44,895 nt of DNA, from the NCBI RefSeq assembly GCF_002091675.1, contig NZ_BDAE01000030.1:1-44895 (forward strand). Direction: 5' to 3'. The position numbers and the translations under genes were made by a program. Below, piece after piece: positions 9,221-17,949 of this stretch (positions are counted from its first letter, which is position 1; each line of letters begins with the position of its first letter). Below the pieces are notes generated by a model. It ran no database searches and was not told where the DNA came from. It was given only the letters and a program-made list of their open reading frames with translations. Source of the stretch: Pseudomonas luteola NBRC 103146. Lineage in GTDB: Bacteria; Pseudomonadota; Gammaproteobacteria; Pseudomonadales; Pseudomonadaceae.

Positions 9221-9508
9221 ATTGTAAAGGGCGACGGCAAAAACTGAGTGCAACACCTGATCCATCCGGTACGGTGTACGCATGTCTTACCAAGAACTCA
9301 GCATTGAAGAACGCATCACTATCCAGATTGGCCAGCTCCAAGGGCTGAGCCAGCGAGCCATCGCGAGGATATTGAATCGCAGCTCCTCGACCATCAGCCG
9401 AGAGCTTCGTCGTAATGCCGCCGTTGCATCGCCCTATTCGGCCAGCCAAGCCCATCGAAAGATGCGCCAGCGCCGTACGGTCTGCCGGCCGGCCCGCAAG
9501 CTTGAACT
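9221..9508 (+). mobile_element. Remnant of an IS30-family insertion sequence (5' end only)
   Basis: Only the upstream end and the first quarter of an IS30-type transposase gene remain. The left boundary is approximate, because I cannot define the terminal repeat with certainty. The right boundary is where transposase-like sequence stops and porin-gene sequence begins, near 9500-9510. No right end of the element is present. Confidence 0.6.
9282..9506 (+). pseudogene. Truncated IS30-family transposase
   Basis: The first ~75 residues (MSYQELSIEERITIQIG..., SSSTISRELRRN) are the N-terminal helix-turn-helix of IS30-family transposases. After about CRPARKLE the frame runs on into sequence that, on the other strand, is the porin gene; the rest of the reading frame to 10004 is a shadow. 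The DDE catalytic domain is missing, so this remnant cannot be active. Confidence 0.85.
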
Positions 9509-10010
9509 AGGTACAGAACTCGGTGCCCATGACCATGTAGCCAACCTTGGCGGACAAGTCGGGGGAGAACAGATTGCGCTGGTAACTCAACTCCGTCAGC
9601 CGGGTGTACTCGCCCCCATAGATTTCTTGCGCGGACAAGCGGTTGCCAATCAGGTCCTCGGTGGCACTGTGGCCGCGACGATCATTGACCAGCACTTGCA
9701 CACGACCGGCATCTGGAATGTCGAGCAGTTTGCTCAAGTCAAACTGCGCGCCCAGACGTATCTGTTGTGCATAGCGGGTGCCGCGCTTGATGCCGCCATT
9801 CAGGTTGGAAAGGGTTTCCGAGGTGTAGTCACCCGTCAGCTTTATACCTTGCTCCTCCAGCTTCTGGCGCTGTCCGCCCCAGTTGCCAGTGAGCGTAGGT
9901 TGCGTCATCAGGCTGGAAGTACCTGCCAGTGCGCAAGGCAGGGGCAGGAAACACAGGGACAAGCCGCTGCACAGGCTGCAGGCCAGCACGGTGCGGAGGG
10001 GTAATGACAT
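9507..10010 (-). pseudogene. oprB: Truncated OprB-type carbohydrate porin
   Basis: The reading frame starts at the ATG at 10010 (GGGAG upstream) with a signal peptide ending around PCALA, then the OprB opening (LTGNWGGQRQKLEEQGIKLTGDY). OprB forms a 16-strand outer-membrane barrel for glucose and other sugars and is normally well over 400 residues. Here about 160 residues remain before the sequence changes into the IS30 fragment, where a chance stop ends the frame. It lies just downstream of gcd, as a porin gene does in P. putida. The product could not form a barrel. Confidence 0.85.
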
Positions 10011-10078
10011 GGTGGGCAGGCTCCCTTGCGTGAGAAATCGTTGCACAGCCCAGGCTTGCGAGAGGGCCGACTGGAAAG

Positions 10079-10104
10079 AAAAATCCCCGCGAACGGGGAT
10101 TTTT
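10079..10104 (-). terminator. Strong rho-independent terminator after gcd
   Basis: The repeat AAAAATCCCCG / CGGGGATTTTT has 11-bp arms. On the minus strand the loop is TTCG, the very stable UUCG tetraloop, and the stem ends in a T tract. It sits 20 bases past the gcd stop codon and separates gcd from oprB. Confidence 0.9.
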
Positions 10105-10124
10105 CATAGGGCATCAACGAAGCG

Positions 10125-12560
10125 TTACGGCTTGCTGCTGTCAGGCAGCGCGTACGCGATGATGTAGTCGCCCACATCTGGCGAATGGCTCATGCCACCA
10201 GCGGAGATCACCACATACTGTTTGCCGGTGGTGGGCGACTTGTAGATCAGCGGGGCCGCCACGGCGCCCACTGGCAAGCGGGCCTTCCAGACTTCCTTAC
10301 CGGTTTTCGAGTCGAGTGCACGCAGGTAGTAGTCCTGAGTGCCTGCGAAGAACACCAGGCCGGATGCCGTCGAGGTCGGGCCACCCAGCGTCGGCATACC
10401 CAGCGGGATCTGCATATGCGTCTTGATCCCCAGGGGGCCAGTATCCTGAACCGTGCCCAGTGGCACCTGCCATACCAGCTTCTGGGTATTCAGGTCGATC
10501 GCGCTCATGCTGCCAAACGGTGGGGTATTGCATGGCACGCCCAGCGGTGACTGGAGAATGTCGATCTTCACGCCGCCATAGATACCTGCAACCTGCGGGC
10601 GAATGGTGCCCATGAAACCAGGCACTTCATCGGTCGAGACTTTGTACTTGCGGGTGTTTTCCTGGGTTACCAGCGACATGCGTAACGGCATGCGCATGTC
10701 GTTGACGAACATCATGCCGGTGTTTTCATCGATGGAAATACCACCCCAGTTCATGCCACCCAACAGCCCTGGCCATTCGATGTACGGCTTCTCGGTGGGC
10801 GGTGTGAACGGGCCGACGTATACCGAGTCCTTGAACATGATGCGGCAGTAGAGTTGGTCGAAGGTGGATACCCCCCACATCGATTGCTCGGTCAATGGGT
10901 CCGCACCAATCACCGGCATGCCGGTCGAGAACGGTTGGGTTGGCGAAAGGTGTTCGCCTTCTGCAGCCGGTGAGGTGGGAACGGGGCGTTCCTGGACCTC
11001 AGTGACGGGCTGACCAGTACGACGGTCCAGTACGAAGATATTGCCGGTCTTGGTGGTCTGAATCAGCACCGGGGTCTTCACACCTTGCGCATTGTTCATT
11101 TCGTAGAGCACGGGTTGCGAAGGCAGGTCGTAGTCCCAGACATCATGATGGACAGTCTGGTAAACCCACTTCGCCTTACCCGTCGACGCGTCGACCGCGA
11201 CAATCGCTGTGCCGAACTTCTCCTTCACCTGATTACGATCGCCACCCCAATAGTCAGGCGGGCCGTTACCGGTTGGCAGATAGACCAGGTTCAATTCCTT
11301 ATCGTAGGTAGGAACAGTCCATACGTTAGGTGTTTCCAGCGCGAACTGATGGTCAGCTGCTGCGGTGTCGGTGCCTTCAGGCGCGCCGACATCCCACGCC
11401 CATACCAGCGCACCGGTCAGCACATCGAATGCACGTACGGCACCGGAAGGCTCGCCGGCCACGATGTCACGTACCCAACCGCCCACCACCGTGAGGTGGC
11501 CCATGACGACAGGCAGCGATGTCGGGTGGTAGCGCTTGCTGTCTTCCGTTGGTCCCATGCCTTTCTTGAGGTCAACGAAACCTTGCTCGCCAAAGTTGGG
11601 GCACAAGTTGCCAGTGTGTGCGTCCAGGGCAAACAAGCGGGCATCCACCGACGACACCAGGATGCGCTGGCGACATTGCTGTTCGCTGGCATGGGAGGCC
11701 TTGGCCTCGGCGCTCAGGCTGTCGTCGCGGTCGATGTCGTAATAGCCCACACCTCGACAGGTCACGTGCTCGGCGCTCTTGGCGTGCGGATCGAACTTCC
11801 AGAGCGGCTTGCCGCTGTCGCCATCAAGCGCGGTGATCAGGTTTTCCGGGGTGCATGAGTAGAGCACGTTGCCGATCTGCAACGGAGTGTTCTCGTCAAC
11901 GCCGGCACCTGGGCCAGTGGTTCTGCGGCCAGTCCGGTAGGTCCAGGCAACTTGCAGGTCCTTGACGTTTTCTGGGGTAATTTGTGTGTAGGGGGCAAAG
12001 CGCGTTCCCGAAGCGTTGCGCCCGAAGAACTCCCAGTTCTCCGGGGCCTCGGCGGTTGCATCCGGGATTGCCTGGCTACCAGCTGCAATCGGGTTGGAGA
12101 TCCCGCCGTGCGGGAAGAAGGCGGCGATGAACGTGGCGATCAAGGCCAGGAACACAGCAAACCCGGCGCGATTGGCGGCTCGACGTGTGCCCGATGCGGT
12201 ATCGGGTAGCGCAGCTCCGACCCACAGGCTCAGGGTCAGAATGATGGCTGGAACAACCAGGCGAGGCAGCAGTTGCCAGTAACTGAACTGGCCAACTTCG
12301 TAAAAGGCCCAGACGCAAGTGGCAAGGAATATCAGAATGGAAAGTACAATACTGATTTTCTTGCGCAAGAATGCGAGTACAGCCAGCACGACGTAAGCCA
12401 GCCCTGCCAGCAAGTAATAACTTGAACCGCCCAAGGCCAGAAGCTTGGCACCGCCATAAATCAATGCCAGCGCTACACACATTACAAGTAGCGAGAAAAG
12501 AATTCGCCCGGCACCGCTTAACGAGCGCCTCCCAGCGTTGCTGCAATTTTCATCCGTCAT
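10125..12560 (-). CDS. gcd: Membrane-bound PQQ glucose dehydrogenase
   Basis: This 811-residue quinoprotein oxidises glucose to gluconolactone in the periplasm and passes electrons to ubiquinone. The N-terminal ~150 residues carry five hydrophobic helices (for example ILFSLLVMCVALALIYGG and LVVPAIILTLSLWVGAAL). The rest is an eight-bladed propeller opening with WEFFGRNASGTRFAPYTQIT and ending with a PQQ-enzyme repeat (GLVFFAGTQDYYLRALD, GKEVW). Length is that of Gcd. The ATG at 12560 fits the family's N-terminus; a TTG 102 bases upstream is in frame but unlikely. The gene appears intact, while the following porin gene is cut. On a mobile replicon it could give extra glucose oxidation and acid production if PQQ is made by the host. 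Confidence 0.95.
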   Translation of the reverse strand: MTDENCSNAGRRSLSGAGRILFSLLVMCVALALIYGGAKLLALGGSSYYLLAGLAYVVLAVLAFLRKKISIVLSILIFLATCVWAFYEVGQFSYWQLLPRLVVPAIILTLSLWVGAALPDTASGTRRAANRAGFAVFLALIATFIAAFFPHGGISNPIAAGSQAIPDATAEAPENWEFFGRNASGTRFAPYTQITPENVKDLQVAWTYRTGRRTTGPGAGVDENTPLQIGNVLYSCTPENLITALDGDSGKPLWKFDPHAKSAEHVTCRGVGYYDIDRDDSLSAEAKASHASEQQCRQRILVSSVDARLFALDAHTGNLCPNFGEQGFVDLKKGMGPTEDSKRYHPTSLPVVMGHLTVVGGWVRDIVAGEPSGAVRAFDVLTGALVWAWDVGAPEGTDTAAADHQFALETPNVWTVPTYDKELNLVYLPTGNGPPDYWGGDRNQVKEKFGTAIVAVDASTGKAKWVYQTVHHDVWDYDLPSQPVLYEMNNAQGVKTPVLIQTTKTGNIFVLDRRTGQPVTEVQERPVPTSPAAEGEHLSPTQPFSTGMPVIGADPLTEQSMWGVSTFDQLYCRIMFKDSVYVGPFTPPTEKPYIEWPGLLGGMNWGGISIDENTGMMFVNDMRMPLRMSLVTQENTRKYKVSTDEVPGFMGTIRPQVAGIYGGVKIDILQSPLGVPCNTPPFGSMSAIDLNTQKLVWQVPLGTVQDTGPLGIKTHMQIPLGMPTLGGPTSTASGLVFFAGTQDYYLRALDSKTGKEVWKARLPVGAVAAPLIYKSPTTGKQYVVISAGGMSHSPDVGDYIIAYALPDSSKP

Positions 12561-13000
12561 AGTGTGTAAGCTCAATTGGTGAGTACATAGCTGTTCCCTC
12601 AGGGCGCGAGCAACCGAGCCAAGGAAAGGGTGGCTTCTGGTTTTAGCAGGTGATACGAACAAAAACTTCGGGAAGGTTTTCGCCAGCAGTAGATCTCGTG
12701 TAAAGCGTCAGCGATACAGATTAAATTCTACTAGCTGTAGAACAAATCAGGTGAGCCTGCTGACACGAAAGATCTATAAGCTTGGTATAAGCCCTGCATT
12801 AAAGCCCGTAGCCTATAGCTTAACGCTACTAGAAGACTAATCCAAAACAGCCGCCCAAATACATCCACACGATTGAAAAATATTGTTTGCAAATCAGCAA
12901 CAATCAGTCTAGCTCTATGAAGCCCATGCCCGTAGCACGCTAACCTCTAGCGTTCCAATGAGCCTGATTTGTTGCGTTACTTGTAAAAGACTTGTTATTC
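12561..13000. other. Gene-free interval upstream of gcd
   Basis: No supported gene. The interval should hold the gcd promoter. I could not recognise an insertion-sequence end here that would mark the other boundary of the captured gcd segment. Confidence 0.4.
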
Positions 13001-13324
13001 TCAGACTAGGGTGAGTTCTGCGACAACGGTTTCTCTAATCTCGGTTCCCAAGCCGATAACTATGTCCTTAGCTTGACGTTGCTTGGCACTTAGCGATTCG
13101 ACTGATTGGTCCTCATTAGGATAACGATGGGTAGAACCAGGCAAGACTGAACTTAATTCATCATAACTTTCTTTAACTCTAAGCTCGTCTAGACGAGACG
13201 GTAGAATAATTAGATCAGGGCGAGCATTAGTGAAGTCAATGATCTTTTTAGCAGCTCTTCTGAAAAATAAATTGAAGCTTACCTTGCTGCATAGATCCGA
13301 CCCTATTTCGTATACTTTCTCCAA
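13001..13324 (-). pseudogene. Possible remnant of an unknown gene
   Basis: A frame of about 107 codons has protein-like composition (FFRRAAKKIIDFTNARPDLIILPSRL) but no ATG or GTG start with a ribosome-binding site. The open frame continues about 13 codons upstream of its TTG to a TAG stop with similar composition. I read it as the end of a decayed gene; a short real gene starting at the TTG is possible. Confidence 0.35.
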
Positions 13325-13867
13325 GAGAGAGCAGCGGAAATATTCAAGAAAGCCAAGCTAGGGATAGGCCAGAAGAATTGATGGCAGTATGCAATACTGA
13401 GCTACCTCTGTTGCAATGAAAGTAGGGATGCTGGCGCTTCGTTCAACGCCTGAAACGAGTGGACCCCAGCAAAGCGACATGGGGATTTTGGGCAAGTATC
13501 ATATAGGAATGTTCAGGGGCAAGGGTTGGCTTGTCACTTATTCGCTGCATTCTGTCAGTCTGCTTTGAGAAATTTAGCGGCTAAATTTTTTAAGTGTACT
13601 TAGCTAAACAACTAAGACTAAAAATTAAATGTATAGAATGTATTTTTTTTGCCGCACAATATTTTATCAAGCAAGGTCTTGACGCTCTAACTTTTGATTG
13701 TTTATAAAACTGTTAGTGACCAAGGCTGAGACATCACTTAGTGATATCAACTAAACATCAATTTGATAATTTCTAAATGATGGATGCAGGAAGTTTTGCG
13801 GTACAACTCTTGAGGGATAGGCCAAGTCATGTGAACCACAAAACTATCAATTCTTTAGGGCCAAACC
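13325..13867. other. AT-rich gene-free interval with a palindrome
   Basis: This stretch is much richer in A and T than its surroundings and contains no supported gene. At 13570-13588 there is a near-perfect palindrome, AAATTTAGC / GCTAAATTT with one base between, followed by T residues. It could be a weak terminator or a protein-binding site. The promoter of the gene at 13868 must lie near the right end. Confidence 0.45.
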
Positions 13868-14290
13868 ATGCAGCTAAATAGCAGAGAGACCAATTGGATT
13901 GTCATAACGATATTTTTTGTTGCTTTTCTATCTTACGTAGTCGTGAAATATGTTGCTGATAGTTTGACATACGGTGATCTGAGAGCAGGCGGATATCTGG
14001 TTATGGGAATAGTCATCGCACTCATATGTTTGATGGTGGGGCTCTATAACCATTTTAACGATGGGCTTTTCCGTCTAGGTTTCATGCTTCCGTTAGTATT
14101 AGTAGCTTTGGTGTCTGGTCTCTGGCCAGCAATCCAGATCTGGGCAGCGGTGCCGTTTTATCTTCCTGGCATGCCCCTCACGAACGAGAGCGTTGCATGG
14201 TGGGCTACAACACACACGAAATTTACTGTCTTAGCGACGGTTCTGTTTGGAGGATGGGGTTTAGCGTACTGGAGAGCCCAGCGTAGCTAG
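13868..14290 (+). CDS. Hypothetical membrane protein, four helices
   Basis: This 140-residue protein has four hydrophobic stretches: about residues 11-30 (VITIFFVAFLSYVVVKYV), 42-60 (YLVMGIVIALICLMVGLY), 72-93 and 118-134. It should be an inner-membrane protein. AGGG stands about seven bases before the ATG. It appears monocistronic and is followed by a long hairpin. The family is not recognised. Confidence 0.7.
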   Translation: MQLNSRETNWIVITIFFVAFLSYVVVKYVADSLTYGDLRAGGYLVMGIVIALICLMVGLYNHFNDGLFRLGFMLPLVLVALVSGLWPAIQIWAAVPFYLPGMPLTNESVAWWATTHTKFTVLATVLFGGWGLAYWRAQRS

Positions 14291-14300
14291 CCGTCTTATC

Positions 14301-14338
14301 TGAGTGATTGGCTTTCTCCAATGGACACCAATCACTCA
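14301..14338 (+). repeat. Inverted repeat after membrane-protein gene
   Basis: A perfect 11-bp inverted repeat (TGAGTGATTGG / CCAATCACTCA) encloses a 16-base loop ten bases after the stop at 14290. There is no T tract, so termination would be factor-assisted; it may instead protect the transcript's 3' end. Confidence 0.55.
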
Positions 14339-14442
14339 CCATCACTAAAAAAGCTAGCAGCTAGGCTGAGCTGAAGGTCCCCTATGCCATCCATCAAAGT
14401 TAACTTGGCCATGAGCTTGTCCTAGAACGCATCCCTCTAATC

Positions 14443-14685
14443 ATGACATTGGCCTTGGCTATAACTGCCTGTTCCGACAACAAGCCTAGACCAAAAGCCT
14501 CAGTCCCCGAGCCGACACGATCCAAATGCCTGGCGCTCTTTGTACTTCACCTTGACCAAACAAAACGAGCCAACTCACTAGACGGCCTTACGGACGAAAC
14601 TAGTAAAAACAAGCGCTCTGAAGCGCAACGACGTGTTGACCAATACTCCGAAGAAGCGAAGGCGCTAGGATGCGAGCCGTTATAG
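14443..14685 (+). CDS. Possible small lipoprotein
   Basis: An 80-codon frame with a lipobox-like ITAC at residues 7-10, then a polar, charged body. The signal sequence is too short and lacks a positive N-terminus (MTLALAITAC). No better start exists upstream, because in-frame TAA is met before any start codon. It may be a real lipoprotein with lost start region or a chance frame. Confidence 0.4.
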   Translation: MTLALAITACSDNKPRPKASVPEPTRSKCLALFVLHLDQTKRANSLDGLTDETSKNKRSEAQRRVDQYSEEAKALGCEPL

Positions 14686-14704
14686 CTACAGCTCATCAAT
14701 CACG

Positions 14705-15106
14705 CTAGAGCTCGTCGTCATTGAGCTCCATACCTTGCTTGAAGCTGTCACCTGCTATAGCTGCAGCGCACAAGAGCGTAAGGCTACGAGAAAGAGCGTA
14801 TGGGTCCTGGCCACCCTCGCTTTCATCTGCAAGGTTAACATTCAGGCGATTTACTCCACACTGCGGACTCTCAACTGCTATCAGATTTTGGTCATAGCTA
14901 AAAAGGATGTTGATGGCCAGCTCCACCTGGAGGCGGCGAGAATCTCCATCATCCTGATGTGGACGCCAAACCCGTTCATTACCGTCCTGGTCGATAATGG
15001 TCGGGACGTCATTTTCCCAGTTTTTGATTCTGTACCCTACTGCAGCAGCCGCTAGCACCAGCTGATCTCTGTCGGTGAGTTCAGGTATATCGCCCAGGTT
15101 TACCAT
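14705..15106 (-). CDS. Phage ABA-sandwich-like hypothetical protein
   Basis: This 133-residue protein (MVNLGDIPELTDRDQLVLAAAAVGYRI) has the layout of small phage and plasmid proteins often annotated with the phage ABA sandwich domain: a short leader, an LAAAAVGY helix, a central VWRPHQDDGDSRRLQVEL segment and an Ala-rich C-terminal helix (LTLLCAAAIAG). The assignment is from pattern memory. The function of the family is unknown. I chose the ATG at 15106; a TTG five codons upstream is in frame. Confidence 0.6.
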   Translation of the reverse strand: MVNLGDIPELTDRDQLVLAAAAVGYRIKNWENDVPTIIDQDGNERVWRPHQDDGDSRRLQVELAINILFSYDQNLIAVESPQCGVNRLNVNLADESEGGQDPYALSRSLTLLCAAAIAGDSFKQGMELNDDEL

Positions 15107-16352
15107 CTTGATGCCACCCAATGATTGATGAACAGGTTGGACTGTCTGGCGCCAGCATACCTCCAGAAGGTACTGCGCGTTAATAGTAAAGACCCGGGGC
15201 TTAGGCAGTTGCCACGCAGATCCTGCATGGCTGTACCTTCAAAGGCTTCTTGGGAAATCACCAGTATGGATTACAGATTACGTAAAGCCTGCATACCTTC
15301 GAAGTCCTTCGTCTTTCGATCCATAAACTGCTCGATCACAACGCTGGTATAGCCGAATCGTTTACAGCATGCTTCACGATGTGACATAAAGGCTTATCTA
15401 CGTATAGTTGATAGCATAACAAGGTATCTAAATCGGGGCGTTTCCATTACAATCGGCAACTGCTTGGGAATGCCTATAGCAGGCTCAGTCGGTGAGATAC
15501 ACCATAACAAAAATAACACTAATCCATCTGGTCTATACGACTTATTGCCATATCTCCTCTTCTGATTACCTTTCGCTCTTCCTCCCCTCCCCTTCTGCTT
15601 CCTTTCGTTGTGCCCCTTTGTTCAGGGCAAACCTATATAAAGTGGTCTAGATCAACTAATTCAATGATCTTGGCGATCCAGTCCTTTCCGCAGGGCGATC
15701 TCACTCTAGTGTTAGTCGATCCTGGGCTTATAGATCAGTTCATCCAAAGCTCTTGATAGGTTTGCCTCAAAGAGCAATGTCGCGCAGCAAAGCTGCATAA
15801 GAAGAGCGTCGATCAGGGTGGAGCGTCAGGAAGGGTTCCAGTTTTGGTAGATATACCTTATCTGGATTAGTGTTATTTTTTAAGGTGATTAGTATGTAGA
15901 TGGCTGCTCCCTTGTGTCAGGAGAGCGTTTGGGTTTCCGGGTTTTGCTGGATTAGTGTTATTTACTTGGACTGCTCAGATACATAGGCAGCAGACTCATT
16001 TAGTAGAACAGCCTATTGGCGAATAAGATCTAGGATGATCGAGCAGCTCATGGTCATCGGTCTGTTGCCGATGGCCATGTGTTTAAAAACGGGCCTGACC
16101 ATTCGAGATCAGTCTTGGAGGTCGTATGCGGTATCAACCGCGTCCCTTTTGCGCAATCTGAGCCATGCAATCGAATCAAGGCTGTTGTTAACGCCTGTGT
16201 AGCTTCTGTGCTCGGGACATCCGCCCTACCAGATTCACGTCCAGCAAGCGTGTGAAGCATAGGAGTTAACACGTCAGCACCCTGAACAATTTTCCACTAC
16301 GGCCAAACCTATGAACCTAGACGGCCCTGACATAGAAGTCAGTATTTCTTCA
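15107..16352. other. Gene-free interval of about 1.2 kb with repeats
   Basis: No frame here has convincing start signals and composition. The interval carries the repeat structure listed separately (15511-15963) and several GATC sites between about 15650 and 15815. It could be a regulatory, partition or origin-type region, or decayed sequence. Confidence 0.5.
15511..15963. repeat. Nested inverted and direct repeats in a gene-free stretch
   Basis: The 16-mer TGGATTAGTGTTATTT occurs in the forward sense at 15863-15878 and 15948-15963, and inverted at 15511-15526. Inside the outer pair lies an 11-bp inverted repeat, GGCAAACCTAT at 15626-15636 and ATAGGTTTGCC at 15756-15766. The outer (15511/15863) and inner pairs share almost the same centre, near 15695. 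Between the arms weaker similarity remains, for example CGCTCTTC in both arms, so this looks like a diverged palindrome of about 370 bp plus a further partial copy. It may bind a replicon-encoded protein. Confidence 0.75.
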
Positions 16353-16559
16353 TTAAGCGGGAAATAGTGGAATAGCAAAATTAAAGAAAGCCCAGCCACC
16401 AACCAGAATAGCTACCCCGGCCAAAGCTGATTCTCTGCTAGGGGGCGCCTTGTTGGAGCGTACGGCGATGATGACCGATGGCACAACGCCTAGCAGTGAA
16501 ATAAGTAATGCTACGCCACTGGGGAGAACGGTTAGATATGGCAACAATGTTTCAAACAT
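16353..16559 (-). CDS. Small membrane protein, two helices
   Basis: A 68-residue protein starting at an ATG with AAGGA five bases upstream. Two hydrophobic segments are evident: about residues 9-32 (TVLPSGVALLISLLGVVPSVIIAV) and 45-66 (ALAGVAILVGGWAFFNFAIPL). A longer frame upstream is open but lacks good start signals. Family unknown. Confidence 0.65.
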   Translation of the reverse strand: MFETLLPYLTVLPSGVALLISLLGVVPSVIIAVRSNKAPPSRESALAGVAILVGGWAFFNFAIPLFPA

Positions 16560-16951
16560 TTTTGTCCTTAGGTAATTAAGCCGAAAGCAAGCACTAACCT
16601 TCTCCAGGCGTAACCGCTCTCCCCTTAGGGCTCGGTCACCGTAATCGAATGCATCAGGATCAAGCATGTGACTGCATGGCAATGATTGAGGTAATCATCG
16701 TCACTATCTTATAGGCTGATGTTTACGCACGCGATGCTAATAGAATAAGATTACAGCCTGTCATAATCGTTGGCTGTCGGTGCTCCCCGAGCCCTGGCAG
16801 ACCTGATTTTCTAAGACAGACTCGCGCATATGGCGAGCAGTAACCCTATAGTGAAATCAATATTACTTATGTACTAAGTAGAGCTACAGGAACTGCTTTC
16901 CATGACCTATACAATCGGATGGGTACGCCAAATGCGTACGAAGGTAGCTTG

Positions 16952-17368
16952 ATGAGTTGTTCTGAATTTTCCAATGGCGCCGCCCATACTCATTGTTTCC
17001 CCAAGTCCGGATCTATGCTGCAGATAAGGATTAGTACCCTTTTCGCTTGCGGTTTAGGGGTGATGATCGGAATCATTATTGGCGCAGCAGGGCTACTCTT
17101 TGCTGTATCCAAGTGGCCAGTCGCTCTGGATATTGGGACCATGAAGCTTCCACAGCCGATCACGTACGGTACAACTGCTGCTGGGCAAGCTGCTCTATGC
17201 GTTGATGGTCTTGCGTATGAACTGGTTAAAAGCAGTGATAATGACGTCCAGGCGCGCCTCATTAAACCTATTCTTGCCTATGACGCTTTGTCCAACTCCA
17301 ATGTTGATGATCAGGGCTGGCCTGTCCTAAAGCCAGTAAGGCAGAAAGAATGTCAAAGTTTGAATTAA
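16952..17368 (+). CDS. Hypothetical membrane-anchored protein
   Basis: This 138-residue protein starts at an ATG with GAAGG seven bases upstream. A single hydrophobic segment at about residues 26-50 (ISTLFACGLGVMIGIIIGAAGLLFAV) would anchor it in the inner membrane, with a polar C-terminal domain outside. The next small gene begins inside its last codons (17350), indicating coupled translation. Confidence 0.6.
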   Translation: MSCSEFSNGAAHTHCFPKSGSMLQIRISTLFACGLGVMIGIIIGAAGLLFAVSKWPVALDIGTMKLPQPITYGTTAAGQAALCVDGLAYELVKSSDNDVQARLIKPILAYDALSNSNVDDQGWPVLKPVRQKECQSLN

Positions 17369-17496
17369 ACTCAGGTCAACATCTAGACGCTATGACCACA
17401 TTTTTCAAGTTCATGATCGAACATATGCTCGGCCCGGCATTTGTTGTTACGCTCGTTACCGTAACTTCTTATGCTATATACCAACCTCAATCGTAG
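17350..17496 (+). CDS. Small membrane protein of 48 residues
   Basis: A 48-residue frame overlaps the end of the preceding gene by 19 bases. A polar N-terminal half is followed by one hydrophobic helix, about residues 28-44 (GPAFVVTLVTVTSYAIY). Coupled position and a plausible membrane helix support it; there is no separate strong ribosome-binding site. Function unknown. Confidence 0.45.
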   Translation: MSKFELNSGQHLDAMTTFFKFMIEHMLGPAFVVTLVTVTSYAIYQPQS

Positions 17497-17550
17497 TCAT
17501 TACTGACTGCAGTACTTTCTTATGCAGCTAAGTTCTGCAAGGAGAATGAG

Positions 17551-17685
17551 ATGTCAGGCGACACAAAGCCACAGAGCACCTTCGGAGGCTTCTTCTCCAC
17601 ACTTGCTAAGTTTTCTTGGGCTCTGTGCGGGGGGCCGATCATAGTCGTCAGCCTATGCTTGTTCATATGGTGGCATTTTCATTGA
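17551..17685 (+). CDS. Small membrane protein of 44 residues
   Basis: A 44-residue frame has an excellent AAGGAG seven bases before its ATG. It encodes a short polar leader and a hydrophobic helix (ALCGGPIIVVSLCLFIWWHF) ending at the stop. It follows two other membrane-protein genes in the same direction, so the three may form a small envelope operon. Confidence 0.6.
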   Translation: MSGDTKPQSTFGGFFSTLAKFSWALCGGPIIVVSLCLFIWWHFH

Positions 17686-17819
17686 GGACCTGAAAACCTC
17701 GAAATAGACAGCCTCGTGTATGGAGGCATCTACCGCCATTAGTAGTGTCATCGCTTGTGGTTTAGCTTTGAACGATTTCTGGCTGCCTTCCAGGCTTAGT
17801 ACCCGAAAGACTGGGAAAA

Positions 17820-17939
17820 GTGCAGCGTGAGTATGCCAAGCATGAGCGCAAGACCAAGCCCGGTAAGAGTCACCCCATGCCTGAGCCGGTTCAGTACATG
17901 CGCAACGCGCTGAATGCGCACCTCAAATCCGGCAGTTAA
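17820..17939 (+). other. Possible gene remnant or micro-ORF
   Basis: A 39-codon frame from a GTG ends 11 bases before the AP2-gene start. Its basic sequence (VQREYAKHERKTKPGKSHP) looks like the end of a real protein and not noise, yet no ATG exists upstream before a TGA. It could be the tail of a decayed gene or a leader peptide for the following operon. Confidence 0.3.
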
Positions 17940-17949
17940 GGGAAAAACG

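Noticed and set aside
9510..10004. Continuation of the IS30 transposase frame to 10004
   Set aside because: After about residue 75 the frame is antisense to oprB and has no transposase character.
11085..11858. A 257-codon plus-strand frame inside gcd
   Set aside because: It is antisense to the intact glucose dehydrogenase, which has full family similarity on the minus strand.
15125..15352. A 75-codon plus-strand frame
   Set aside because: It has no ribosome-binding site, an implausible composition and no operon context.
15511..15963. A CRISPR array
   Set aside because: Only three copies of a 16-mer, one inverted, with irregular spacing; no cas genes are nearby.
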